NCBI GenBank assembly: GCA_963931865.1
Contig: OZ007514.1
Location: 11,023,478 to 11,087,477 of the forward strand
Direction: 5' to 3'
Length of the DNA: 64,000 nucleotides
From: Axinella damicornis
Lineage: Eukaryota > Porifera > Demospongiae > Axinellida > Axinellidae
Within the stretch, counting starts at the first letter, position 1. Each line of letters begins with the position of its first letter. The notes below the pieces were generated by a model. It was not told where the DNA came from, made no database searches, and worked only from the letters and a program-made list of their open reading frames with translations. Positions 1 through 10,671 of the stretch are shown here, piece by piece. A program made the position numbers and the translations under genes.

Positions 1-156
1 GGTGCGGCTGCTCGAAAAGGTTATTCCCAATTCACAGAGGACGACTTTGTCCCTGAAAAGAAGCACCCTCGACGAAACCCGAACAAGAAACAACCTAAGC
101 AACGCCTACGATTTCAAGCTAGGAAATGGAAGCTGCTAAGAAGCCAATCACTGTGA
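1..156 (+). CDS. 3' end of an unrecognised ORF (partial)
   Basis: The frame is open from the window edge to a TGA at 154-156, giving 51 residues. They are rich in Lys, Arg and Pro and include the stretch FTEDDFVPEKKHPRRNP. It could be the basic C-terminus of a transposon protein or the last exon of a gene that starts outside the window. No domain is recognised. It lies 500 bp upstream of a broken transposon gene on the same strand, so a transposon origin is plausible but not shown. Confidence 0.3.
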   Translation, partial: GAAARKGYSQFTEDDFVPEKKHPRRNPNKKQPKQRLRFQARKWKLLRSQSL

Positions 157-655
157 AAAACACACAGAAATCTACTCAGTGACAGTGGGCTGTTCATGTG
201 TTCATGTTGTGGGCAGAGGAGCGAAACGAGCGTAGCGACGAGAAATGTCCATTCGAAGTGCTTTGCACTAGTAGTGATATGGCTGAGCTGTGTCATTGGC
301 TTTGCGTGTTCGTGAAGGAGGCCAGGCGTGATGATGGAAAGCCCTATACACCATGCACCACGTAGCCTTTCTCAACTACTTTCTGGCAAACAGTGCTTCA
401 TTTTGCTGTGTCTGCATATGAAGCCAAAAGGGCACTATAGTGGCTGTTTTACAACTTTGTGGTTACACGTGTAGTAAAGTTTGTATTACATCATAACGAG
501 GTTAGTTTGCATTCACCATAGCAACTGCCTTGGTGCTTTCCCTTACATCATTGTAAATGACATCAACGTGTAGCACACAGAATGAGCTTTAATTAGAAAA
601 AAAAAGTGTAGTCATAGCACAAATTATCTAGTCTAAAGTTAGAGAATTTTGTATC
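157..655. other. Unassigned spacer
   Basis: No convincing coding exon, RNA gene or repeat is seen. It is AT-rich toward 590-655, with a run of A at 597-604, just before the transposon-like gene. Confidence 0.4.
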
Positions 656-2544
656 GTGATGGATCTAGAAGGCATTCCTGGAATGTCAGAAGAGTTGAAC
701 AGTGAGTTTCACTCCATGAATGAAGAGTTTACTGGTCATGATGATGAGCAGAGTGATGCTTTTGAAAGCTCTGACACTTCTAACACAGTGGACTTGGATA
801 AAAGTGTTGAAGACCAAGCTGAAGAAGCCATTATTCACAATTTTTTTTGACAAAGAGCCCTGCTGTACTTTAGGTCCTAACAAAAGTGCTTGTTGGACAC
901 AGGCTGGCCGAGAAAAGTTTCTACAAGCAAGACTTGAAAGCCAGGAATTGGATAAGAAAGAGGGAGATGTAGCAGTACTTGCCTCACTACGTGTTATGCG
1001 TTCTCTTCCTAGCACATCTCAAGAGGGTTCGCGGTCTTCTATCAAGTATCAATTTGGAGGTGTGCCAATTTGTAAGATGGCATTTTTGTTCCTAAATGCG
1101 CTTGGTGCTCGTCGATTAAAAAATTTGATCACCCACTACGATTCTGAAGGTTTTGAGTGTCCGAGTACACGGAAACACAAGGAAACACCCCCATAACCGA
1201 ACCAAGGACGACGATATTGAAAAGGTCAAGGGATACATCGAGAAGTTTGCTGATAATCATGCACTCCCCTTACCTGGAAGACTACCAACCCACAAGGATT
1301 ATAGAGTGATGCTTCTACCATCAGACATGTCGAAAAGTGCCGTCCATGCATAGATTTTATGAAAAGGCATGTGAAGCTGAGAAATCAAGTTGCATATCAC
1401 GCCGCACGTTCGTTAACATCTGGAACGATTTGTGCCCGTACATTGCCTCTATGAAATCAGCTACTGACCTCTGTCACGTATGTCAACAAAATGCCAACCT
1501 TTTAATGAGATCAGCTAATATGCCAGAGGCAGTCAAGTCTCAGAGATTAAAGGATGCACAAGCACACCTAGACCTCGCTCGAATTCAACGACATCATTAC
1601 AATGAGCAGTGCGCCAAAGCTAAAGACAACCTCCCAGAGGGTGAAGGCCGACCATCTGTGATGCATTATTCCTTTGATTATGCACAGCAAGTGCACTTCC
1701 CCTTCAATTCACAACAGCCTGGCCCTAGTTTTTTCAAGACACCACGAAAGTGTGGAATATTCGGCATGTCATGCGAACCAACATCTACACAGGTAAATTA
1801 CCTAATAGATGAAGCTGACGATGTGGGAAAAGGGGCCAATGCTACCATAAGTCTAGTTCACAACTTTTTGCAGAACCATGGTCTGAAAGAGTCACATCTG
1901 TTACTCCATGCTGATAATTGTGTTGGCCAAAACAAGAACAATATGGTCATACAATACCTGGTATGGAGAGTTATTGCCCGTCTCAGCGACACTATTGAAC
2001 TCTCATTCATGTTGGTTGGGCACACCAAATTCGCACCAGACCGCTTCTTCGGACTATTCAAACGCTTATATCGTAAGTCCTTGGTTGATACTATGGATGA
2101 CATTGTACGAGTTGTCGAAGAGTCGTCAATTGCAGGGAAGAACAAAGCCCAACTGACTGTATCCTCAAATGGAACGCAACACGTACATTGGATTGATTGG
2201 TCAAAATTTTTCAGTGAATCCTTCAAGCCAATTCCAGGCATTACTTTCACCATTTCAAGGTCTCCAAAGAGAAGCCAGGGATTGTGACTTGTAAAGAGTA
2301 TGCCAATTCTGAAGAACAAACATTCAACATCTTCAAGAAAGGTGTCACTGCTTCGTCACTCAAGGGGAGGAAACCTACACCTATTCTTCCGAAAGGCCTC
2401 GACACTAAGCGTCAATGGTATTTATATGATGAAATTAGACCATTTTGCTCCACAAACCTTGCCAAAGACGTTACATGCCCCAAACCATCTGTTCCTAGAC
2501 CTGATGCGGCTCCAGAACCCAAGCGTCCTCGGAAAAAGACATAG
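656..2544 (+). pseudogene. Frameshifted DUF7869-like transposon protein
   Basis: This is one ancestral reading frame now split over several frames: 656-840 (acidic N-terminus), about 841-1150, about 1153-1345, 1346-2240 and about 2240-2544. The joins fall at a T8 run near 841, near 1150, at CATGCAT near 1345 (an apparent 4-nt insertion) and near 2240. Segment 3 has RVHGNTRKHPHN followed by PLPGRLPTHKD and LLPSDMSKSAVH. Segment 4 has SATDLCHVCQQN and HADNCVGQNKNN. These are blocks I associate with the DUF7869 family of transposon-linked, DDE-like proteins in invertebrates. The product would be about 600 aa. Four frame breaks argue for a dead copy, although homopolymer errors could explain one or two. 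The family name is from memory of the motifs and is not confirmed by search. Confidence 0.6.
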
Positions 2545-2739
2545 TGACGCCCACGCACTAAAAAACTAATTAGCGTTGCTATGGTGTTTTCTTCTGTATA
2601 ATGTGTCATGTGATCATGAAAATTTGTGAAGTGAATTTTTAGTTGCTATACTTTGTTATGGTACAAAAACCCCAGAATGTGATTTTTGGTCATAAGGGCC
2701 CTTTGGCTTTCCAGGTCACATATATAACACTCCTGAGAC

Positions 2740-2775
2740 AGCATATATACCACCTCAGGTGGTATATATACTAAC
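2740..2775. repeat. Short palindrome
   Basis: TATATACCACCT and AGGTGGTATATA flank a single C, a perfect 12-bp stem. A half-site of the same motif follows at 2781-2790. Its role is unknown; it may be the end of a small TIR element. Confidence 0.5.
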
Positions 2776-2781
2776 TCAGGA

Positions 2782-3692
2782 GTGGTATATACTCACCTGT
2801 GCTTCTATATGATGACGTCATCATCATGGTATATATTCGAATATGCAATTGCATTTTCGAATATGAAATTTGTCTCCAGTATACATCCCCACAAAGCAAG
2901 TGCTGTGTACACAAACTATCATGACACTGTCAAGGTTCATGTTCACATGACAACACAGTTACAAGTACAGAGAACTGTTCATGGTCATCAAGTTTACAAA
3001 GCTGTGCCGGTGAGAAGAGCTGCCACCAATGACCAGTTACATGTTGGAGACTACATCGAGTACGAATTTCTGACAGGAAAAGGAATAGTGCTACTGGTAA
3101 CACAGTCCCTGGAACTACAGGAAGAGAAAGCTCCACTGTTTTTGCTGGAGAGGACTGTCATGAAGCTAAGTGAAAATGCTGATGTGGGATTACTAAAGGA
3201 TGATGCAAGTGATGTGGACAACCCTTTGTCCAATCCACCTCCTAGTGAGTCCTCCTGTACTTCACTCCCACGAGCGTTTGATTCTCCACCATGTGGAGAG
3301 CCGCTTCTACCTTCAACCAGCGACAAGAAGTTGGCTCCACCATTTGATGATGCATTGTCGTCCCAGGATCAAGCACTCTATCAGCCAGTGGAAATCGGAA
3401 TGCCATCCCACCCACATCCCTTTCTCGCCTATGAAGCAAATTTACTCTCAAGTCGTCAGATGAAGTAATCTCCCTGTACACGTTTTACAAGTCTTAGAAT
3501 GCTAAGGACATTGGCAAACTTGCAGTTGCCTTAGCTAAGTACACCTATTTTGGACCGACAATAATGGCCCAGTCCACCGTCACAGGACGAGGAGACGTGA
3601 CAGGACTTGATCCTATTAAATTGAGACTTCTCCAGGGCAACATCAATGCCATTTTCCCGCAGAAGGATGATGACCAGTTAAAAGAGGGATAA
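2782..3692 (+). pseudogene. BEN-like transposon-associated protein remnant
   Basis: An open frame of 228 codons (2782-3468) has a middle segment HVGDYIEYEFLTGKGIVL and a Ser/Pro-rich stretch. The sense then moves to another frame near 3440-3466, which reads DEVISLYTFYKS, a TAG at 3495-3497, then AKDIGKLAVALAKYTYFG and IMAQSTVTGRG and ends at 3692. The C-terminal block resembles the BEN-like ends (YFG, MAQSTV.GRG, then a basic helix) of invertebrate transposon-associated proteins. One frameshift and one in-frame stop make it a remnant. It sits 240 bp downstream of the DUF7869-like copy on the same strand, so the two may have belonged to one element. The true start is unknown. Confidence 0.45.
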
Positions 3693-4639
3693 GTGCATGG
3701 ATTCCATTGTGGTAGCCTGCAAGAGTTTACGAGGTGATTCCAGACATCTGTGAGTAGGATTGTGCCACCATACTCTACCTCCGGGGACTTGGACATTGAC
3801 TTGCAACATCCTTTTCTTTTGTTTGCATGCCAGATTTATCTGTGAAGTTTTGAGCCGCATCTTTCTGTTTGAGTGCATATCATGCATGTGCAGGCATTTC
3901 CTGAAATCTTGTTGCCGATAGTGATCACCAGCATCCCAGACTGCAAAGCTTGCACGCAAGGCATATTGCACTGCAGGTTGTTGAGGGCAGAGTTCAGTAG
4001 CAAATCACTCATGCGTGCAAATTAAGTTGTAACAAGCCCGGATCAATTCGCCTGCGGTGTATATAGTGTGTCTGATTGACTAGATTAGACAGCCCCACTT
4101 AACAGAGGAACGTGTAGATGGGATGGCAGTCCAAAAAAAGGACCAAAGCATGTTCATGCAGTGATAGTTTACAAATCAATGTGAAGGCAATCCACTTCTA
4201 GAAGCCAGTGATAAAAGTGGTATAGAGAAACCAAGTCGTGCATAGAGGCATTCCACTTCTAGTAACCAGAGCATCTAGTTCCACTATCTGAGGGAAACAC
4301 CCTCCTGAGATGACCGATGTATCGCCTACACTTCTGCACATCCACTGTATTCCTTGGACAAGGTTTGCAGGCTTGACGACTCGATGATGTATTCCTACAG
4401 GATACAAATGCAGATGGTAGGTAAGAGTGTCGGACACTTCTATAGTCTCGTTGGCACTTCTCACCCTCCATGTGTGCACCTCGTCAGAAAGGTGCACACG
4501 TATGGAGGGAAGGTCTTGGTACGAAACCAATAAACATCCTCCGCGGTAATTAAACTGAAAGAAGTGATTATGTAAGATTTTTAGGCCAATCAAGCTACAG
4601 ACTAGCACTTAATAGGAAACATCTCACTGTGATATTCAC
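3693..4639. other. Spacer, no supported gene
   Basis: A 136-codon open frame lies on the minus strand at 4198-4608, with the readable stretch VRSANETIEVSDTLTYHLHL, but it has no recognised domain and no clear splice context. It could be a fragment of an exon. Nothing else is supported here. Confidence 0.3.
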
Positions 4640-5275
4640 TGACCTTCAGCTTGTGTCACAGGTTCTCAATTGGAAGGGTAGGTAGGAGAGCAACTGGTAG
4701 AATGCGCATGTACATTGATGCATCCAATATACCGTCAAAAGTACAGATTTCGGTGGCTCCATGCCATCCAATTCCAGCCCACACATGCACCTTGACTGGA
4801 TGCTTGGCACGAGGCTTTGGGCGGGGTCGTTGCCTTTCTTCCTGCAGCAGAACCTTGTATGGCACTCAAACTGACGTTTCATCTGTCCACACGACATCCT
4901 CAAAGTCATCCTGAATGTGAGCACGAGCCCATTCAAGCCGTTTCTCTTTGTTTGCCTGCCGAATATGACCCTCGGTATGTCCAACCCAGTTCACGTCGGC
5001 CCCGCAATAGCTATCGTGCTGAGTGACAGCTGCCTACGGCCGTGCCCCAGCAAGTAGGAATGTATTTGAACTGCTGTCGCCTCGTCGTCAGGTCGATGGT
5101 GTTCAGAAGGGCATTGGTGCGCAAGGTCGGCCTTCCTGATCCTTTTCGCCTAGCTACAGTCTGAAGACACCATTAAATTTTGTGGCAACGTCGCACAACC
5201 ACAGTAGCTCCCTCGCGCTTCAGCTACTTCACGGCTAGTTAGGCCACTCTCCTTCAAGGAAACTATCCTCTGTTT
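4640..5275 (-). pseudogene. Tc1/mariner transposase, dead
   Basis: Read on the minus strand from 5275. The helix-turn-helix start KQRIVSLKESGLTSREVAEA is followed by the linker KGSGRPT, then RQANKEKRLEWAR, then the first catalytic Asp in VVWTDETSV (4873-4891), then KHPVKVHVWAGIGWHGATEI, and last PIENL with HKLK. In-frame TGA codons lie at 4866-4868 (after DETSV) and 4656-4658 (in place of the Trp of IENLW). The segment holding the second catalytic Asp is missing: the sequence goes straight from the LLPTLP region to PIENL. There are additional small frame losses near 5000-5160. It encodes about 200 residues against about 340 for an intact Tc1 protein, and so cannot be active. Confidence 0.8.
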
Positions 5276-5580
5276 AGCATACTTAGACAGATTCGCCGTG
5301 GTGTGTCTGCACGTTAGCCATACGTATATTATACGTAGCTATACACGTGGAAATGCGGAATTGCATGGCGCGGAATTCCGGAATTGGCGTGGAATTCCGC
5401 TTCCGCACTAGAAGCCTTCCGTTTCTATGGAAAGAAGCCTTCCGCTTCTTCAGCTACTTCACGGCTAGTTAGGCCACTCTCCTTCAAGGAAACTATCCTC
5501 TGTTTAGCATACTTAGACAGATTTGCCGTGGTGTGTCTGCACGTTAGCCATACGTATACATGTATTATACATAGCTATAC
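5215..5580. repeat. Duplicated Tc1 5' segment
   Basis: About 120 bp at 5217-5336, the start of the Tc1 transposase, recurs in the same orientation at 5449-5568 with one or two substitutions. GAATTCCG and AGAAGCCTTCCGCTTC motifs lie between and after (5375-5450, 5605-5710). The second copy is a detached transposase N-terminus. Confidence 0.75.
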
Positions 5581-5599
5581 ATGCGGAAATGTGGAATTG

Positions 5600-6144
5600 C
5601 ATGGCGCGGAATTCCGCTTCCGCGCTAGAAGCCTTCTGCTTCTACGGAAAGAAGCCTTCCGCTTCTTCGGAAGAAGCCTTCCGCTTCTCTGGAAAAAACT
5701 TCCGCTTTGTGGCGGAGACACACCGCAAACGCATTTCGGAAAGTCTTTCCGAAGTTCGGCATCAATTTTAAAGACGCGTACCGTATTTGCTTCAGTTACA
5801 GCTAACACACTGCAACAAATACACCCACAGTGGCTAGTTCAGGTGGGTAGTAGACAGGTGTCTGTCTCTGCTGCTAGGGAAACATTAGTTACCCCGTGCG
5901 CATGCGCAGCAGGGGGTAGAGTGATCGGTTTGTGTCTGTCCGTCTGTCCGCAGTCCAAGCGCTGTTTGAGCAGTGAAGGCCTTATTGAAGGCTTATTTCA
6001 GGATAGAAGTGTCAGAATTCAGAAAATACTAGCGTCTACATAACTCACAGACCAGAGATCTACTCGAGAGGCTGAGAAAAGCTGCGTGAAAGTCGTGCTT
6101 CTAATTTATACAATTTGACCACACCCAATTTCTAACATTACTGC
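5600..6144. other. Spacer with AAGCCTTCCGCTTC repeats
   Basis: Short imperfect repeats of GAAGCCTTCCGCTTCT run from 5625 to 5705. The open frame that spans 5384-6043 is explained by these repeats and is not taken as a gene. Nothing else is supported. Confidence 0.4.
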
Positions 6145-6444
6145 CACAACTTACGGTATCTCATTCTGCATGCTGACATCGATATCGCTGTATTATCCAT
6201 GAGCTAGCTCATCGTGCATGCTGTATGAATAGGCCTATAGCTGTCACAACTTACGGTATCTCATTCTGCATGCTGACATCGATATCGCTGTATTATCCAT
6301 GAGCTAGCTCATCGTGCATGCTGTATGAATAGGCCTATAGCTGTCACAACTTACGGTATCTCATTCTGCATGCTGACATCGATATCGCTGTATTATCCAT
6401 GAGCTAGCTCATCGTGCATGCTGTATGAATAGGCCTATAGCTGT
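6145..6444. repeat. Exact 100-bp tandem triplication
   Basis: The motif CACAACTTACGG starts at 6145, 6245 and 6345, and the three 100-bp units look identical by eye. Each unit has palindromes (ATGAGCTAGCTCAT; ATCGATATCG). Identity over three units suggests a very recent expansion or an assembly duplication. Confidence 0.9.
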
Positions 6445-7062
6445 CAAGTCAAAGTTGCGCACGGGGTACGTGCTCTGCTGAGCACCTCTAGTTCATTATG
6501 AAACCTGACAGAACAATTCTGAGGGGGAATATTTTTTGGAAAGAGTTATGGAAACTTGTATGCATGTCCATTGTCTTTGTGGTACTTACCAGCAGTATGC
6601 ATGTTCAACAATCAACCAGGCTTCAAGTGTTTACATAGCAGTCACAATTGCATGTTCGGATTGACCTATTGGTTTACACAATGACCTCTAACAGCACAAT
6701 CATAACTACGTTGCACACAGGCATATCATCCACAAGTAGATTAGTCTCAGGCTGCACCATTGACAGCTCTCTATTGCTCCTTCCATTGCATGCTCCCTTC
6801 AGGAATGCTTGAAATGAAGTCACTATCTTCCCACCTATGCCGCCAATCAAATCAATTTACCCACTACTTGGTTTAGAAATTCATACTTCACACATACAGC
6901 AACATTATGACCAAACAAATTAAGTGCAAGTGCAAAATTCATATTCATTGAAACACAAAATCAACCAAGCTCTCCTTGAGAGATTATAGTCACTTACAAA
7001 GCATCATACCGTAACACCGTAACACCATGTACTTGTTATAGGACAGTATAATTATTACGTAC

Positions 7063-7645
7063 TAGCCTCCTTCCCAGGCCCGAGACGGCGAGGAGAAAAG
7101 GGCCTGGTGTCCACTGTTTGCGCATGCGCTAAGTAGCGGTGGAATTCCACCGGCACCATGGATGTTCGATTATGTTTGTACACTCGTGACGTCGAAGTGG
7201 ATAACGTGATCCGTACAGTTAACTAGCTATCTATATTGTAAGCGAGTGGCGTGCGTTACAACAGCTCTCGATCATGCTCTCCTATATATGTCCTCAGGCG
7301 GCAAGGCGCTCCTGAATTGAGCTAGAACAGCGACCTGCGATTGAACGATGGGATGTTTTCGTGTGGCTACCGTCGCACCGAGTCAGTATGCTACCAGACT
7401 CTTTTGAATAACGAATGTTGGGTAAATCTGTTGCTGGTAGCAGTGCAATTGTGGTTGTGTCGCCCCTCATCTCGCGGATCGAGGACTATTGTGAGCGTCA
7501 CACCCTCGACCATGTGACTACGAAGACATCATTCACACCCTCCCCCCTATGAATACGTGTTACGGTTACAGATAATTAAGCGCATGCACAAACAGTGGAA
7601 ACCAGGCCCTTTTCTCCTCCCTCTCTCGGGCCTGGGACGAGGCTA
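7063..7645. mobile_element. Mutator-like MITE, 583 bp, 9-bp TSD
   Basis: The ends are TAGCCTCCTTCCCAGGCC and its complement, GGCCTGGGACGAGGCTA. Inverted arms of about 75 bp include AAAAGGGCCTGG and GTTTGCGCATGCGCT. The flanks carry a perfect 9-bp target-site duplication, ATTACGTAC (7054-7062 and 7646-7654). A 9-bp duplication is typical of Mutator elements. No transposase is encoded. Confidence 0.85.
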
Positions 7646-7741
7646 ATTACGTACCAGCTATTTGCGGTGGGAGTAAGGTATATAGGGGAGAGTCAACAGC
7701 ACTTCCAGTTACTGCGCATGATATTATTGTGACTACATAGC

Positions 7742-7772
<31 letters not shown>

Positions 7773-8480
7773 AAGGGTTTGAATATGATCAGATACGGTT
7801 GTAGTCCTAACCATCACCTATAGTCACACTGCAGGCTACCGTATACCCGGACATTTTGGCAACTATTTAATTATGTGATAATTAAAAATCACATGGCTGA
7901 CCAGATCGACTGTTGGCGAGGTAAGGTCACTTTGAAATTGCGGTACTATGGTACCAGCTGAGAAAGGTCTGCGGAGAAGTGCCTACTACTTCACAGATGG
8001 TGCACCGAATTAGGCTGCTGAAAATTATTATCCAGCACATGCAGTCATGGCCGACTGTGTATGTACCTGCACGTCACAGGATCCTGGGCATTATACTGAC
8101 CTCCGGATAGCTGTTCGCCGATCGTGGGCCTCCAGATGCCGCTGAAAACGTGATGGCCATGACACTGCTCTCCGTTTCATACGTTTTCGTCCTGGAACTG
8201 GGGCTTCTCGATCTCACATCGCGCTCTTGGTGTGCATAGTGACGCCATATCTTTTGTGTCGGTGGCCAAATTTCCAAAATTTTACACTGAGCCATTGCAG
8301 GCCGTTTCACCAAATTTAATGGCTGTCAAAATTTACTGGTATAATTATGGTATGTTAGATTAGTTCAGTAATTCACTTACTTAGCTCAGAATCGTCAACT
8401 CGTGCCAGAAAATCATCTGAGGGAGGAAGAAAGTTGAGTGAAAGTAGTCCTAACACACCTCCATGAAATCGTTATGTAGT
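7646..8480. other. Spacer, possible minus-strand exon fragment
   Basis: An open minus-strand stretch at 8103-8321 is flanked by an acceptor-like TTGACAG and a donor-like GAG/GTCAGT. Its phase does not fit the upstream 2A exon, so it is not assigned to a gene. Confidence 0.25.
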
Positions 8481-8497
8481 TTAGTGCTTCTTCTCAC

Positions 8498-8726
8498 CGC
8501 TAATTGGTCCTGGGTTGGACTCCACATCTCCCCCCCTCAGTAGGAGCAACACCATCACGACCATGGAGAACTTCAGCAGCAGGGGGGCACCCCGGCATGT
8601 CACCCTGCTCACATTACACACAGAGCGACGAAACAACCACCATCCCTCGATGATCACCTTTGATACACGCCAGGTATTCCACCGCGCAGCAGAGTAGAGG
8701 GAACTGCGAGGATGTAGTAGGTGCAA
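8498..8726 (-). CDS. N-terminal exon with 2A ribosome-skipping motif
   Basis: The minus-strand frame opens near 8726 and reads through a hydrophobic segment, FSMVVMVLLLLRG, into GDVESNPGP at 8531-8505. This is a full match to the D(V/I)ExNPGP motif of 2A peptides, at which the ribosome skips the Gly-Pro bond. Two codons later comes a strong donor, AGCG/GTGAGA, with GT at 8497-8496, so this looks like a first coding exon of about 75 residues. Such N-terminal 2A sequences are known in APE-type non-LTR retrotransposons and in some NLR genes of sea urchins and other invertebrates. No endonuclease, RT or NACHT sequence was found downstream, so the parent gene is unknown. It may be a retroelement 5' fragment. 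Confidence 0.6.
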
Positions 8727-8783
8727 ATACGTACCAGAAACAAGTATTAACCTTTGTGACTACATACGTAGCTCTGAGATACA

Positions 8784-9091
8784 CAGGAAATACTACCTGT
8801 GCATACGGGACCGGGCAGACACTGTAACCGTCAGAACGTCTCCATGTCAACACCATCCACTTGCCCATTTGAGTTTGTGGTGGGAATTCACACTTGAAGT
8901 TTGGTATTTGGCTTTTCAGTGATTCCGCTGCTTAGAGGAGTGCCCGTACGTAGGTTTGGTCTATGCAGGTAATATTCAAAAGTGAAGTGTTCCCACAATG
9001 GAATCGAATGGGCGAGCTGACAGTGCAATCATGGAACAACCTCAATGATGACAGTGCCTGTCCACTCCCGCATTTACAGGTAGTTTTCCGG
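8784..9091. mobile_element. MITE family B copy
   Basis: The left end is CAGGAAATACTACCTGTGCA and continues ATACGGGACCGGGCAGAC. The right end carries the complement, including GTGCCTGTCC and TTTACAGGTAGTTTTCCGG. The interior shares TCAGTGATTCCGCTGCTTAG, AGGAGTGCCC and GTGGTCTAT-like motifs with the copies near 32.1, 36.0, 45.2 and 48.8 kb. Confidence 0.7.
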
Positions 9092-9226
9092 GTGAAAGGA
9101 CATATAATACATGTAAGTCTTGTAATTGGCCTTGCATAAAAGAAAACTGCCCATAATTATTCATAGGGTTCTCACAAACTTCCTCTGATGCACATGTAAG
9201 TGCACATGCGAAGTGCTGACATTACT

Positions 9227-9620
9227 CAGAACTACGAGTGGCAACTGCACTCCTGGTAGCAGCCGTTTCAACCAGTTGCAACTCGCTAGTAGCGCAAGTT
9301 AAGTATTGCAGCTCATTCTAATTAATGCACATGTCATGTGATGACCATGTTCAGTCGATTGATTCAGAAAAAATTGTCACAGCGATCACCACTGCGCAAG
9401 CACAGTGAGTTTTGGCATGTAAGCGTCAGTGAACGACAGCAATCACGACTGTGTGGTCAGAATCTTTGTGGGCCTTCGTAAGAGCTGTACTGGCAACGAA
9501 AGTTGAACAGAGCGCTCATGCAATAGCGGCCGATGGCACGACAAAAGCGCTTGTATCTCCACCACCAAAATTGTGCAGTTGAGTGATCACGACAACGGTG
9601 TAGTCAAAATCTTTGTAGGT
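9227..9620. repeat. Dispersed repeat R1, copy 1
   Basis: About 400 bp recur in direct orientation at 10672-11075. Shared blocks include GCATGTAAGCGTCAGTGAAC, ATATCTCCACCACCAA and CAACTGGTTGCAAC-like motifs. Divergence is about 20% by eye. A partial relative of the sequence around 9570-9690 also occurs at 12770-12897 (GCGGCACAATTTT, ACCAGGAGTGTAAT). Superfamily unknown. Confidence 0.7.
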
Positions 9621-9748
9621 CATTCCGAAGAAATATAATTAATAATTCATTTACGCGGCACAATTTTCCCCCTACCAGGAGTGTAATAAAGTGCTAATTT
9701 TGCAATCTCAGTGACTATAAGACAAGAACATGAGAGGCTTCATACATG

Positions 9749-10329
9749 CAGTGGCATAGCCAGCAATGTAGAATTGGGCGGGCACTACAGGCGCAGATAT
9801 GCACGCTGCCGAAGGCAGTGTGTAGAGGTGCGTAGTGCTGATCAGTCCGAGCAACGCGTGGAAATTTTTTTTTCGCCTTCATGTTATCAGGATGGCTCTC
9901 GTGGCACCTTCATGCTTTGCACTGCGTGTTCCAGATGCATGAGGATCGATGCTGCAGAGAGACGTTCTGGTGAAGGTTGGTCACCATCTATCGACAGCAC
10001 GTCTGTCGACAGGTCAGTGCCTTCTGCAGTCATGGTGTAGCTCTGGCTCTGATCCACTTCCGATCCTGAGATGCAGTCAAAAAAGAGTTAACTGAGAAGC
10101 CTTATGAGTTTGCTCTACAAAACTGATTATGGGTTTTAGTTTCGGTACTGCTTCATGAATATAGACTTACGCTGTCTGTGCAAGGTGGCTTCCCACTAGC
10201 CCTGTACCCAGGCCCTCATGCATGAGGGCCTGGGTACGAGGCTAGCTTCCCACTGCGCGTGCGAAGAACAAGATAGCTAGGATTGGCCGGGCACGTGCCC
10301 GTCCAGGCCCGCCCTTGGCTACGCCACTG
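9749..10329. mobile_element. hAT-like MITE, 581 bp, 8-bp TSD
   Basis: The ends are CAGTGGCATAGCCAGCAAT and the complement of CAGTGGCGTAGCCAAGGGC, followed on both sides by a GGGCGGGC/GCCCGCCC block. The perfect 8-bp duplication CATACATG lies at 9741-9748 and 10330-10337. The 8-bp duplication and CAGTGGC ends fit hAT. The element holds a nested 48-bp Mutator-like element at 10197-10244. Confidence 0.85.
10197..10244. mobile_element. 48-bp palindromic Mutator-like mini-element
   Basis: It is almost nothing but TIR: TAGCCCTGTACCCAGGCCC, then CTCATGCATGAG at the centre, then the complement ending CGAGGCTA. A 9-bp duplication, GCTTCCCAC, flanks it (10188-10196 and 10245-10253). It is inserted within the hAT-like MITE. 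Confidence 0.85.
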
Positions 10330-10337
10330 CATACATG

Positions 10338-10570
10338 TACTTAAGGGGGTCCGATAGGCAGTTTTTTCGTTTTTGAAAAAAATCCACAACTCGTTTTTGG
10401 ATAGGAGTTTTTGCTTGAAACTTTGTATGGTGTATGTGCACGCTGAACTACACCTTTTAGTAGTGTCAAAGGTCTCCTCAGCTAACCCCATGCTATAGAT
10501 AAGCCATTATTGCTAGGACAGCCATATATGGAGTAGCGTTTACACTGTGGTTTCACAACTTTCCACAGGC
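10338..10570. repeat. Inverted partner of the 12.97-13.75 kb repeat
   Basis: It begins CTTAAGGGGGTCCGATAGG and carries AAAAACGAGTT, CTACACCTTTTAGTAGTG and GCCATATATGGAGTAG on the minus strand. The same blocks, in opposite orientation, occur at 12966-13080 and 13655-13745, where the copy is split by an insertion. Confidence 0.75.
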
Positions 10571-10671
10571 TAGTATGAAAAGTGCAAGGTTGGTATAGTT
10601 TGGTGAAAAACAGTGATCAATGATTTTTATTAAAAAAAGACGACTTTTTCAGTGTTTTTAGTCTCTTTCGA

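Noticed and set aside
5384..6043. 219-codon plus-strand open frame
   Set aside because: It is composed of the duplicated Tc1 segment read antisense and AAGCCTTCCGCTTC repeats; no domain or splice context.
8103..8321. Minus-strand segment as second exon of the 2A gene
   Set aside because: It has acceptor- and donor-like edges, but joining it to the 2A exon (phase 1) gives a stop within 15 codons.
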